This document shows positions 1 through 11,034 of a stretch of 64,000 nt of DNA, piece by piece. Source of the DNA: Hofstenia miamia (taxonomy: Eukaryota; Xenacoelomorpha; Acoela); NCBI GenBank assembly GCA_004352715.1, contig SCFE01000061.1, positions 1,782,575 to 1,846,574 on the forward strand, read 5' to 3'. The notes under the pieces are model-generated. The model searched no databases, was not told the DNA's origin, and saw only the letters and a program-made list of their open reading frames with translations. The position numbers were made by a program, and so were the translations under genes. Position 1 is the first letter of the stretch. Each line of letters opens with the position of its first letter.

Positions 1-232
1 TACTAACATGGAAAATTTTGTTCACTGAAAACGACATACGTATATATATATATATATATANNNNNNNNNNNNNNNNNNNNNNNNNNNNNNNNNNNNNNNN
101 NNNNNNNNNNNNNNNNNNNNNNNNNNNNNNNNNNNNNNNNNNNNNNNNNNNNNNNNNNNNNNNNNNNNNNNNNNNNNNNNNNNNNNNNNNNNNNNNNNNN
201 NNNNNNNATATATATATATATATATATACATA
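1..232. repeat. AT microsatellite with assembly gap
   Basis: A TA dinucleotide run flanks a block of Ns at 61-207. Open frames across it are artefacts of the repeat and the gap. Confidence 0.95.
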
Positions 233-310
233 TCAAATTGCCTTGATGGTCTGAGTTAAGCTAATCATACACGAGTCATGAAAATGACATTTCACACATT
301 GACTTGAAAC

Positions 311-444
311 ATTCAAGAGATTAGCAATTAAAGGGTCTTTCAAAATATCTAGCATAACTGCATTTAACAGATTTGACGAAATCTCATCGTAAAATATTGA
401 AGACAATATGTGGGCAACCTTCTGTTTTTCATCGAACTGAGCCA
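311..444 (-). CDS. Possible internal exon of an unrecognised minus-strand gene
   Basis: On the minus strand a TAG acceptor-like site precedes position 444, and a donor-like GTTTCAAGT follows position 311. Between them is an open frame of about 44 codons, beginning AQFDEKQKVAH and ending DPLIANLLN. There is no in-frame ATG near the start, so an internal exon is the likelier reading. The codon mix is less AT-driven than the flanking DNA. I do not recognise the family and see no partner exon in the 310 bases before the window edge. It may be a chance frame. Confidence 0.25.
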
Positions 445-1136
445 CTATTAATTAAGTGCATTAATTTTTTAAGTTAAAGAAAACACGGGACGCGTCGAAT
501 AGACAAATGTAGTCACTTTATTTATGCAGTCATACATGCTAGAAGTTAGTTTTAATTGGCTAATTTTCAATTTAACATTTATTTTGTCTGCAACTCCATC
601 CCACGTATTTAAGATAGATTTCTTACTGAAGATAACTTTTCGCTTTGCCAGAATTAAAATTGTGACATACTTTTAAGCCATTTGTTTAAAAGGCTTTCTT
701 CTGTGCAATTCATTTATTTGCTTTATAAACAATTCATCTCTGCTTATATATTTTGATAGACATTTCATTATATCCAATGACTTAATTACTGTAAATAGGT
801 TTTTTAAATTTATTCTTGCAAAGTGATTATGTCTATTCCTGAGTCAGCATTTTTTCAGAAAAAGTTATTGTTATATTGGACTCGGCTTTCTATGAGGTTT
901 TTGGTCCAATGAGAAGTCTACTAAATTTGAATGATGACCCAATGACTTCTTGATCAATGAAGTATTGTACATTGTCCAAAAAGCATTATTTTGTTAAACT
1001 TAAATCTACTTGGGATACGGTTTGTCTTTTACGATTATTTTCATGTTTTTTAGGAAAATTTTGTATAATTAATAAAAACATAAGCTTTTGTCAGAATTGT
1101 CTAAATTTGGGCAGAAATGTTTAAGGTTAAATTTAG
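445..1136. other. Non-coding AT-rich stretch
   Basis: No coding frame of interest is seen. It lies between the possible minus-strand exon and the EF-hand exon, and its right part is probably an intron of the latter gene. Confidence 0.5.
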
Positions 1137-1266
1137 GTCAATCATGTTCAGTCTCGGTGAGAAACTATCTGATGACGAAGTTCGAAGAATGATCAATGAG
1201 GCAGACGCTGACGGAGATGGGAAAATCAACATTGACGAATTCGTCAAGATGTTAATGAGTGTGTAA
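1137..1266 (+). CDS. Calmodulin/troponin-C-like protein, last exon
   Basis: The exon starts after the acceptor ATTTAG at 1131-1136, one base into a codon, and ends at TAA (1264-1266). It encodes a helix with [10 protein letters not shown] followed by one canonical EF-hand loop, [12 protein letters not shown], with Asp/Asn at the chelating positions and Glu at position 12. The chain ends FVKMLMSV, as expected for the fourth EF hand and C-terminus of calmodulin or troponin C. Arg-Arg after DDEV differs from standard calmodulin, so this is a calmodulin-like paralogue or troponin C rather than canonical calmodulin. An AATAAA lies about 55 bases after the stop, which supports a real terminal exon. 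No earlier exons are seen upstream; they would lie left of the window or in short pieces I could not find. Confidence 0.8.
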
Positions 1267-4200
1267 CTCGATCTTATTTTTTGTCTTTTTAAATATTTCT
1301 ATTTTTTAAATTATTGCTAATAAAATGACTGTATTTGTAAGCATATTGGTAACCATTTTTTCGCACAAATATAATTTGAAACATAACAACAGATAACGTT
1401 TCCCCAAATTATACAAGTGATTTATTAGAAGTGCACATAGACAAATGAAAATATAATATCATAATTTTCACAGAATAACATGCAGGTGATGAATGATTCA
1501 ACTTTGATTAATTCTTTGCTGTAGGGTAAAATTGAAACAAAACCCTACTTTCCTATTGCAAACTTTATGGTTTCATTGTTCATATCTTTGAATGGTTAAT
1601 TCAGGTTATAAATAGCAATATTCATATATTGTTGTTGCTTGATTTAGTTAAAAATTCATTAGTTTTAATTTTTTATTTTGTTATAAAAATCATTAGGAAA
1701 AGAAAGTTTGTTTGGAAATTTGTAATCGTTTTAAAGAAATTGACAATTAATTAAAAATTCAATCTTTGATCAAGGGTATTTTTTGAAACAACTAACTGGG
1801 CTATTTTTAACTAAACACTTGCTTATCTATAAATAATGACTTCAAAATTTGAGCAATTAAGGTTAATTTTTTCTTCAATTAAACACAAAAATTTTCTAAA
1901 AATTGAAATTATAATTCAATATGTACACGTATGTTGTCTTTGAATTAAGAGCTAGATTCAAATGTATTTCTAAACGTATAGTTTATTTACAAAAATTTAA
2001 CTTTATCATTTTAGAATTTTTAAATTGAAAGAAGATGTCAAACACAGTAAGAGATTCCTTTAGAATGGTGTGTGAATTATGAATTACGGCAAACTTTTAT
2101 GCTAAATAAATGATATTTTATTATTTTACAAAGCTAGATACGTTTCTTAAGTATCGAGAAAAAGTGATGATAATTCAATGTAATACAAGAAATGAAATAT
2201 TTGTGTTTATTTTAGAATTACGCCAATTCCTAAATGATGCGTAGTTTCATGTTGTTAGATATTCAAATAAAAGTTAGATGCCGCTACGTGTTTTCAAAGA
2301 TTGTTAAAAATTCAATAAAAAATTACTGAACACATTGTAAATTTAGGCTTCATCGTCTATTAGGGTATATTTGTACAAACAAATCTGCAATAAAAAGAGA
2401 AATAAGAAAACCTGTGGAAACCAATATTTGTTCACGAACTGTTTTGCTAAAGAAATGAGATTGTCGGGTTATCAGTTCAGATTAATAGTAAAGTACACAT
2501 TTACAAGATGCATAAAGCTTAAGTCTATGAAAGTTATAGAAAATAGAATACATATCATAATTATTACCAATTTAACTTTTTTACGTATATGTCACATTCA
2601 ATGAAGGTCCGTTCAGACAAGAATCGTTTGATGTATAGAATTAGATATACGTCAAAGGAATGTTCGTCAGAACGTACCTTAAGCCCTATCCTTTCCAATT
2701 AAGTAATGAAACTATTTGTGTTATTCTATTACCAGAAGTGATTTCTGAATACAGGCACCAAATTATTCATTTCGAAAAAATGAGTTTTTCATATTCAATT
2801 AGTAAAATTGTCTGCCAAAGTGAGAGAAACTTCTTAGAAACGTTCCTTACTTGCAGCTGATAAAATTAATGCTTTAGAAATTTTTCATCTATTTCAATGC
2901 AGGGCTGATTAAATTTAAAAAGATTGCTATTTATCATTTGCAAAGTTCAACATTTCAAGTTTATTTTTTTCTCGTGTATTTCAAATACCAATTATAATCG
3001 ATATAATTATTCTTGAGAGCGTCTCCCAGATGCGTGCGGGATCTTGAGAAGTTGCCTGCAAAATAGATAATGAGGTTGCAGATAACTGCTTTCTTGGCAG
3101 TTTTGAGAGGAGCAACAACAGCTCTCGGATGTGCGCGGGGTCTGGGGAAATGGATAATTATTACTTCAAAATCATATCAAAATGCTTGTAATACATCTGT
3201 GATGTAATATCAACATAATGCAATATATTATCCGCTCAATAATGTATATTTTATTATAAATATGAGATTACTAATACTCAATCATATTTTTCATCAAAAA
3301 AAATTAGTTACAGCTTAGGAAGGCAAAAATTCAATTGCAACTAACATGCAAACGCTAGATTACTTACTTATATCGGTGAATATTTTGTTTCTTTAAAACT
3401 AAGAGTCAGTCTTTTAAAACTCAACTTTGCATTGTTAAGTCAAATTCTGCATCTACTAATACTTCACAACATGAAAGACTGAAATGGCATGTTTATAAAT
3501 TTTACAATCCTGATTACTCTACTAATAGAAACTAACATCGTCATTACTCAAATCAATTATCATTATTATTTGTAAATATGCATTGTATTGTTTTACTATA
3601 TTTTGTTTGTATTTCTTTTCCTAATGTTTTCAGAATTGTTATCAGTATTCTTTATTCCTTAAACACTTTCTGAATATAGATATTTTTTTTATTCTTCTTC
3701 TTCTTAACCTTCTACATCCTTATCTTGTAAACATTTAAAGGCTACTCTGTTATCTCTATTTGTTAATAAAACGACCAATGACGCCATTGGGGAATTGTAA
3801 ATATAATTTCTGGATTGATTCCTTAGCTGTCTTCCGCATTCTGGAGAGCTCCTTTAGCTTTATTTTACAATAACAAAATTTTAATTTTAATTACTATGGC
3901 CTTTGATAACTAAGACTTTTGTAAAGTATAGATTGAGAATTTCTATTTGGCTATTTCAACTGACACATTTCTAAAACCTATTGATCGGCGACTATCGACC
4001 CTAATGGACTAGCACTAAAAATCAAAGCGATCGCCCTAACCAGCTCAATTTGAAGCTATTCTTTGTTTATTTTTGGATTTATCAAATGTGGATCGACTTC
4101 GATGTTCAAAACAAAACGTTACACTTTTGCGATATTCGACAATTTTAATTAATACTAGTCCATATTTTCAGACATTTTGCTCCATGAGGTTTTTGTGATC

Positions 4201-4500
4201 GACACAATTAATTTAAAGACATTGTTCGAATTTACAATAAAATTAATGAAGGCATGTAATTCATTTAATCAATTTTAATTACATTGTGGTTTCAGATTGA
4301 AAACAACGTTAGTAGTTTTTGAGCTATAATTGTTCAAAAAATTTTTTATGGAATCATAAAAAATTTTCAAAAATTAAGGTTTATTAAAGAATATTATATT
4401 TAGTTGCTCTTGATAATATCAACCGTTATATAAGAAACCAACAGTTACTATTAATATACATAAATTTGCATCAGAAAAGTACGCACTCATCAATCATATA
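1267..4500. other. Non-coding AT-rich intergenic stretch
   Basis: Short open frames here (for example 2371-2604 and 2660-2860) have no recognisable domain or codon signal. A GC-richer island at about 3015-3155 holds two imperfect direct copies of a motif resembling GATGCGTGCGGGATCTTGAG. Nothing else is recognised. Confidence 0.5.
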
Positions 4501-4504
4501 CGGT

Positions 4505-5440
4505 ATTCAGGAGAAACAGATTCCTTAACAATCCACTAGGTAAAACAAAGGGTGGGGGTGTTCTATTTCTAATACCGAAATCGTTTAATCCTAAGCAACG
4601 CAATGATATCAAGAGTAATCTAGCGACAAATTTCGAAAGTCTATGGGTGGAAATTAATAATCCAATCAAAAATTCGAATTTTAAAAAGCAGTTGTTAAAT
4701 GTAGCTTACTGTCCTGCAAGAAATTTACTAATCAGTTCATTGAGCAATTAGAAGATGAATTATCTTTAGCTTGTTCTGAAAATAAAGATTTAATGCTACT
4801 AGGAGACTGGAACCTAAATTATTTTAACACTAATGAACAGTCCAAGATTGGCCTATTCTTAAATACTTTCAATTTAAAATTGACTAATGAAACATTGCCG
4901 ACTAGAATTACTTCATCGAGCACCACACTAATTGATTACATTGTGCTTTCTGAATCAAATATTGCATGTTACAATTTATATTCATCCGAATGTCCTTTTC
5001 CTGATCACTGCATTACATCTGTTGTGTTTTCTAAACGTAATTCTTCTACTAAGAATTTTAGTAAGTGGATAAAAACCCATGAAAAGACTACAGATAACAT
5101 AAATAATTTTAAATCGGCACTCTCTTCAGAAAATTAGCTTCCGGTATATTCTGCAACAAATTCAACTACAATGTTGACAAATTTTTTAGAATTTTTTGAA
5201 TTTTATCTCAACAATTTTGCCCAGAAAAGAAAATCATGATTAATTCAATTCCGAAAAGCAACTCAATCAAATCTCCACAAAATAAGCCTTGGTTAACCAA
5301 AACTTGTAAAGAATTTATTCGTAAAAATAATATCGCATTTAGGAATTTTAAAAGTGCTCAAACTCATAGTAATTTTTCAACTACGGATGCTCTATTAAAT
5401 GCTACAGAAAAATGGAGATCATAACTGGATGCAAATATTA
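4505..5440 (+). mobile_element. LINE fragment, endonuclease region (5' half of a split element)
   Basis: A degenerate frame around 4505-4790 contains GGGVLFLIPKS, and 4793-5137 reads LLGDWNLNYF and then TLIDYIVLS and PDHCITS. These are the D-x-N, ID and DH motifs of the apurinic-type endonuclease of Jockey/CR1-like LINEs. A linker segment with KPWLTKTCKEFIRKN follows (5236-5424). Stops and frame changes show it is dead. The copy is 5' truncated and is interrupted at 5441 by a mariner element; its 3' part resumes at 6763. The linker and the N-terminal part of the reverse transcriptase are missing, so an internal deletion came before or with the later insertion. Confidence 0.85.
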
Positions 5441-6762
5441 ACATGTCTGGAAAAGAATTAGAATAATGCTGCAATGCAATTATTGTGTGCTGCGCATAGG
5501 TACATGCATGATTAATATTTAGCATGTCATACTAATTGTTGATTGGTTACATTTTATAACTGTTAGCAGAAATATAATGTGTGTGAATGATAATCATTAC
5601 TCATTTGGTTTTTAGTGTGTCGCGTTGCAATGGAATATTCAAATTCAGCGTGCAGATTTTATGTGTATACCGAGTATCATAATGGAACATCTGCCGGAGA
5701 TATTCACAGGAAATTGACCAATGTATGGCCAGATGATGTGCCTTGTTTGGCTACGATTTATGGATGGATTGCCAATTGCAAAGCAGAAACATTGTCAACG
5801 GAAAAAGGGCACAGTTCTGGTCGCCCTTCGTCATCCAGTTGTCCTGAAAATGTCACCAAGCTGCAAAAACTGATCGAAGAAAATGACAGCGCATCATTAA
5901 GGCACTTGGCTGATCTTTTGGATGTAGGAAAAGATACTGTCAGAACCATGCTGAATCAATGTCTCAATATGAGAAAAATTTGCTCTGTCTGGGTTCCGTA
6001 TTCCTTAACAGAAGTCCACAAGCAACAGCGGGTGCAATGTTGTCAAGAGGATATACGGCTCTTTCATGAACTGGGCATAGAGCAGTGGTGCCGACGGTAT
6101 GTCATTACAGATGAATCTTGGGTACCATTTTCTCCAATTCCTTGGAGGCGTGATCTGAAGAAATGGACCGCCAAAACAGACGCACGACCAAGGGCCATCC
6201 AAGCAACACCGAGGGGCCAGCGCACAATGCTGCTTTTGGCGTACACTCACGATGGCAAATTTGCGATTCAGGGTACTGACAGGAATGAAAAAGTCGATAG
6301 TGAACGCTACAAACAGTTTGTCCAATACACTATCGACAAATTTCGCCGTGAACGGCATGGGAGAGTACGGCAGCACGAGATTATCTGGAGACAAGACAAT
6401 GCTCGTCCTCATGTTTCCCAAGTCACGACACAATTCTTTCGCGACAAACAAATCGTTCTCTCGAAACAGGCGCCATATTCACCAGACCTCAATGGTTGTG
6501 ACCGTTGGATCAACAAATGGCTGAAACTGCAATTGAAACAGCAACAATTTGAAAGTAAAGAAGATCTGCTTTCCGCTGCGCGACAGGCCCTCACTTCTAT
6601 TGAAAAAAGGAAGATGTTGGAGGAAGCAAATAAATATATCGCCCATTGTGAACATGTCATCCGACTCAACGGTGATTACACTGTCCAATAAACATGAATT
6701 GTTATGTTCTTTTTGTGTTAAATAAACGTTTTGGCATTATTCTAATTCTTTTCCAGACATGT
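5441..6762 (+). mobile_element. Mariner (DD34D) transposon, apparently intact
   Basis: A 1322-base element is bounded by perfect 29-base terminal inverted repeats (5441-5469 and 6734-6762, outer end ACATGTCTGG) with TA duplicated on both sides. It carries one uninterrupted transposase frame. Perfect repeats and an open gene indicate a recent insertion into an older LINE copy. Confidence 0.95.
5630..6691 (+). CDS. Mariner-family transposase
   Basis: The 353-residue frame starts at ATG 5630; an upstream GTG in frame is ignored. The N-terminal half has two helix-turn-helix regions for binding the inverted repeats, followed by the linker WVPYSLTEVHKQQR, the family's WVPHxL motif. The catalytic triad is VITDESW, RQDNARPH and SPDLNGCDRW; 34 residues separate the second and third aspartates, giving a DD34D signature. 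The usual YSPDLAPSD is YSPDLNGCD here, which points to a divergent mariner branch. No stop or frameshift is seen, so the protein may be active. It cuts and pastes the element at TA sites. Confidence 0.95.
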   Translation: MEYSNSACRFYVYTEYHNGTSAGDIHRKLTNVWPDDVPCLATIYGWIANCKAETLSTEKGHSSGRPSSSSCPENVTKLQKLIEENDSASLRHLADLLDVGKDTVRTMLNQCLNMRKICSVWVPYSLTEVHKQQRVQCCQEDIRLFHELGIEQWCRRYVITDESWVPFSPIPWRRDLKKWTAKTDARPRAIQATPRGQRTMLLLAYTHDGKFAIQGTDRNEKVDSERYKQFVQYTIDKFRRERHGRVRQHEIIWRQDNARPHVSQVTTQFFRDKQIVLSKQAPYSPDLNGCDRWINKWLKLQLKQQQFESKEDLLSAARQALTSIEKRKMLEEANKYIAHCEHVIRLNGDYTVQ

Positions 6763-8335
6763 TAATAAATTCGTAGCTATTGCTTGCTTAGATCTTTCTA
6801 AAGCTTTTGATTCTATTGTGATCATAGCATACTAATGAAAAAATTATCATGGGATTTTCTAACAATAGCAGAAATTTGATAACTAGTTATTTGAAACAGA
6901 TTCCAGAGAGTCAAAGTAAATGACATTTGAGGGATAATTATACGTTAAATTTTTCTGATCTGAACAATTTTTTCCAATATGATCCTGCAGATGTGTGCAG
7001 TTATATTATCAAAGCTCTCGCTATCTTTGGTCAATGATATTAATAAGAAAGACATTTCTGTGTGATCAAGGACTATAATCTGCCTCTTATTTTGTCATTC
7101 TGTATTTTTCTGTCACGACTATCTCGAATATTCTGTTACATCTGATTATTTGTCAATAAATAAATAAATAATATATATTTTCGGATTGGCTACCTGTCAA
7201 CAATGGTGTCCCTCAGGGGACAATTTTAGGTCCCCTTCTTTTCAGTATATGTGTAAACGATATGTATACGATAACTGATTGCAATTTAATTCAATATGCC
7301 GATGATACCTGTATATTCAACGATAATAAATCTATGCATGTAGCAATTGAATCTGTAGCAAATAATTGCAACAAATTCACAACGTACTTTAACATGCATA
7401 AGTTACTTATAAATGAAAGTAAAACAGAATTTTGTATTTTGCAGCCCTCGATACGGCCAATTATGATGTTTCAGTATTAACTCTTAATATTAATAATGTT
7501 AAGGTTCTAACTGTAGACAATTTCAAATATGTAGGAGTAATTTTTGATTCGAAGCTAAATTTTGAATCACACATTAAAGCAATAGTCCGAAAATTGGCAA
7601 TAGGTATAAGAAGTATGTCAATGATAGTAAAACAACTACCTGCCTGTGCAATAATTCATTTATAATGAGTTACCTAAGTTATGCAAATATATTATTTACT
7701 GATCTAAAAGATGTTTTCTATAGAAAACTTGATATTCAATTAAAATGGGCACTAAACGTTTCAAAGATAAATTCTTTCAGAATTAAGCAGTATATTTCTA
7801 GGTCTATCCTTTTCCCAAGACAACTAATCATATTTAACACATTGTTAACATTTTTCAAACTCATCAAGAAATTACCACCTTATAATATTATTTCAATGAC
7901 TGGATTTATTCATAAGCATAATTCCAGATCAAAGCACTATACCTGCATTAAGTATAGAAAAAAGGTTTTGCAAAAATCATTCATTAATACCGCTATTTGA
8001 ATTTGGAACTCATTAGCTAAAGAGATAAGGATAATTGAAAAATTGCAAGTTTTTAAGATCCAAATTAATATTTTCCTTGAGGAAAAATATATCTCGGGTA
8101 AATCATGGTTACGATACAAGTTCTACAATAATGATTATACAACATCGTGTTCTTGAAATCCCGATAGTACTTTATCCCTAGCCTGGTAGATTTATTGTAT
8201 ATAGAGCCTTATCCTATTGTATGTGTTTATAAGTATGTATGTATATTTGACGACGCTCTTCAAATAAATTACCAGTTTATAATTAATTGTTAATATTTAT
8301 CTGAATAAAGAATATCTTATCTTATCTTAATGTAT
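6763..8335 (+). mobile_element. LINE fragment, reverse transcriptase and 3' end
   Basis: Continues the LINE split by the mariner. It resumes with ACLDLSKAFDSI (RT motif A), then after degraded sequence NNGVPQGTILGPLLF and QYADDTCIF (motif C, YADD) at about 7200-7310. The thumb and C-terminal regions follow in shifted frames to about 8090. The 3' end carries AATAAAG followed by repeats of ATCTT at about 8305-8330, a LINE tail of short tandem repeats. Several frameshifts and stops make it non-functional. Confidence 0.85.
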
Positions 8336-9104
8336 ATACACTGTTTATGATAAAATATAGCACATAATTAGAAGGAAATAATGAATAACCTCTTTGCGCG
8401 GCAATTCCCTATGTGCGGACCTTTCGTTGAAAATTGATTGAGTTGAAAATTTTCAAGGAAGATGGTAAATATCTTTTCGCGCAACATCTCCATGGTGTGG
8501 GCGCCCGACCTAAGTAAAAATCAAGAGGAACCAAGACAAAACCCAGTTAGGAAGCACTGGTGATTGTAATTTTAAATTTTCAATGTTTTCTTATTTCAAG
8601 ATATTTTCTTATAAGTTTTAAAGTTTACAATAAAAACGTGTTTATTTAATTCATTGGGTTACACAGATGTCACATTTTGGTAGATATCATTTCCAGGAGT
8701 CATTGTGGAATATAAGGATGTTTTGTTAATATGTGTTCGGGGATGAATCCGATAAGAAATTATGCCTCTACTTAATATCAAATGCATCGTATTAAAAATT
8801 TCGGTTGCAAGGTGTTTTATATTGATAAATATATCATTACCAAACTAATCTTCCAAAAAATTTGGATGAGATATTAAATTAGGATTTATCAGCATACAGA
8901 TTAATAGAAATGTCTTCTGAAATGATTAGCAAAAATGTAAAAAGCTATTATTGCCACTTGTGGAATTTTAAATTATAAGATTTGCAATGCAAGCTTCACA
9001 CTATTCTGGAGTGTTCTTGAGTTTTCCAATCTTTTTAATTGGCATAGTAAGAATAGTCCATTTGCAAGTTCACGTAAAATGAAACGACGCTTGTGTTTCT
9101 TTTC
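8336..9104. other. Non-coding stretch
   Basis: AT-rich DNA with two small GC-rich patches at about 8395-8430 and 8475-8510 (CGCGGCAATTCC and CGCGCAACATCTCC) that look like weak direct repeats. No gene is seen. Confidence 0.4.
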
Positions 9105-9190
9105 TAGATAAGATAAGATAAGATATTCTTTATTCAGATAATATTTTCAATTACAAAACTGGTTATTATCTGAATAGCGTCAAGAATGAT
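9105..9190 (-). mobile_element. 3' tail of the same LINE family, inverted
   Basis: Read on the minus strand this is an AATAAAG motif followed by ATCTT repeats, preceded by sequence closely matching the 3' end of the LINE at 8265-8330. It is a severely 5'-truncated copy in the opposite orientation. Confidence 0.75.
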
Positions 9191-9225
9191 AACAAATAAA
9201 TATATTTACAAAAAAAATAGGACTA

Positions 9226-11033
9226 CAAAATCTGTTCTGTTCAGACTATGGAAATTAATTGCCAATGCATGATTTTGAAAATACCAAATGATGAATAAAG
9301 CAACATAGCAGTGCACGGTTTGTTCTAACCGGAGAAGTAAGAGATGAGGAAGAGTGAGGAAGAGCTATCACACGATTATTAGTGTGCATAGTATGTAGTA
9401 GTGGTGTGTGAGTAAAACTTTTTTAATACCGCAATCGCATCCCAACAATACTTTATTATCCGTACCCGCCCATATTCGAGAATATATTATTATTTGTTAC
9501 TATTAATCATTTTAGAAATTTTCAACATTTCGAATACAATTCACATTCATTATGTTTTTTCAATATTATATGAATAAAAATAGTTCTTGAAAAAATCATA
9601 TTTAAGATACTCATAATGAAGAATGAAAAGCTAAACTGTACCCGATAATAATTATGCACACCCGCCCTTACCTGTACATCACTATTTGTTTACAACGTAG
9701 TAGTGTTATTCAGTTTGTACTTTAACACACATATAAATATCATTTTTTCGGTAGGGTCTGAATCTGAATGAATTACGATAGAAACAAATCGCCGTTTTCG
9801 AAGAAAATGAAGCAACCAATCATGAACAACGCTAACTCCATAATCACTAGACCAAAATGTTTTTTAAAAATACTTGTTTCACACAAGCTAGTGCTAAAAT
9901 TGTGTGATGTTTACATTAATATGAGTTTGATTTTTTAGAATACTTTACAACAACAAAATGAAGCAAGAATCCGTGTTCAAGCATTTAGTGTAATATAAAC
10001 AAAGAATAAGTATAACAAAGAGAAGTAGTAGGTCTATATTAGGTCGAATATACACGCTTTTCATTTCTTTCCTTTTACTTTTATTTATCAATTAAGCGAA
10101 CTAGGCGAGTTATTAATTGTATATTTTAATAAATAATAATATATAAAAAACTGTCAATTAATTTTTAGTGATTTAATACAGGCATGTCGTATTAATTACC
10201 ATGTACGCATCTTTTTTTGACGTTTAGTGAATTTCTGTCAATATAAAATTCAAAAATATTAACAATGAGTATTTTATTAACTTAGTTCTTGTGGGGTAGC
10301 GCGAGTCAGAGGCGGAATCGGATTGAGCTCTTCAAAGCAACACGGGTTGAGTTCGGGCGGGGAAATTTTTTTTTAGGTTTAATAAGATAAAATAATAATA
10401 TAATTTGTTGTGATCATTGCAATGTATTTAATATCTAAAATTTGTGAAAAACATATTTGTTCATGTGAAACACCTGTTGATGAATTAGGTACCCATGGTT
10501 TATCTTGCAAGAAGAGTGCTGGCAGGTTTAGCCGACATAGTCACCTAAATGATTTTTTTAAACGCACAATAGGTACTGCCGGTTACAATTCTGTTTTAGA
10601 GGCACCAGGTTTATGTCGAAGCGATGGGAAACGACCAGACGGAATGACCTTAATACCCTGGTCTCGCGGACAATCTCTCGTGTGGGACGTCACCGTTGTG
10701 GATTCACTGGCGCCTAGTCGCATTTGTCGGGACGTTAATCATATCAAAGAGGCCGAGGAACGCAAAGCTGCAAAGTATACCGAAATATCCAATAGCGGCT
10801 ACTTGTTCCAACCCCTTGCTTTCGATACTCAAGGAAATTGCGGACCTTCGACGAAAAGTTTTTTGAAAGATCTAGGAGACAAACTTGTAAATATATCTGG
10901 CGATAAACGAGCAAAAGAATTTCTGTATCAATCAATAACATCGATAATTATTCAACATAATGCCGCTTGTGTACTAGGGACTTTAGATAAACAAGAACGC
11001 ATGGACGAAATCTTTACTTTGTTGTAATTTCTA
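9226..11033. repeat. Block duplicated around a single N, copy 1 (1808 bases)
   Basis: Copy 1 matches 11035-12842 at a constant offset of 1809 with hardly any differences; one base differs in the ORF, giving EAPG against EPPG. The match begins right after the N at 11034 and copy 1 ends right before it, as expected for two overlapping contig ends joined without merging. The part outside the ORF is AT-rich and includes short ACCCG-rich motifs. Confidence 0.9.
10422..11027 (+). CDS. Zinc-knuckle plus PD-(D/E)XK-like domain protein of a mobile element, copy 1
   Basis: The 201-residue frame starts at ATG 10422. It opens with CSC...GTHGLSC, a Cys-x-Cys...His-x3-Cys knuckle. RSDGKRPDG, then LVWDVTVVDSLAPS, then ERKAAKYTE follow. 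The order PD, D-x-T, K-x2-K-Y resembles the C-terminal restriction-like endonuclease of R2-group LINEs, and similar domains occur at the end of many invertebrate reverse-transcriptase proteins. The end reads SGDKRAKEFLYQS...NAACVLGT, also typical of that set. No reverse transcriptase is found upstream, so this is an orphan C-terminal piece or an exon of a larger protein. The family link is from memory of motifs; catalytic activity is inference. Confidence 0.65.
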   Translation: MYLISKICEKHICSCETPVDELGTHGLSCKKSAGRFSRHSHLNDFFKRTIGTAGYNSVLEAPGLCRSDGKRPDGMTLIPWSRGQSLVWDVTVVDSLAPSRICRDVNHIKEAEERKAAKYTEISNSGYLFQPLAFDTQGNCGPSTKSFLKDLGDKLVNISGDKRAKEFLYQSITSIIIQHNAACVLGTLDKQERMDEIFTLL

Positions 11034-11034
11034 N
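11034..11034. other. Assembly join (single N)
   Basis: A lone N separates two near-identical 1808-base blocks. It most likely marks a negative-size gap where overlapping contig ends were not merged. Confidence 0.9.

Noticed and set aside
3-254. Open frames of repeated Ile-Tyr across the first gap
   Set aside because: Products of the TA microsatellite and Ns.
6005-6669. Minus-strand frames across the mariner transposase
   Set aside because: Antisense shadows of a clear transposase gene.
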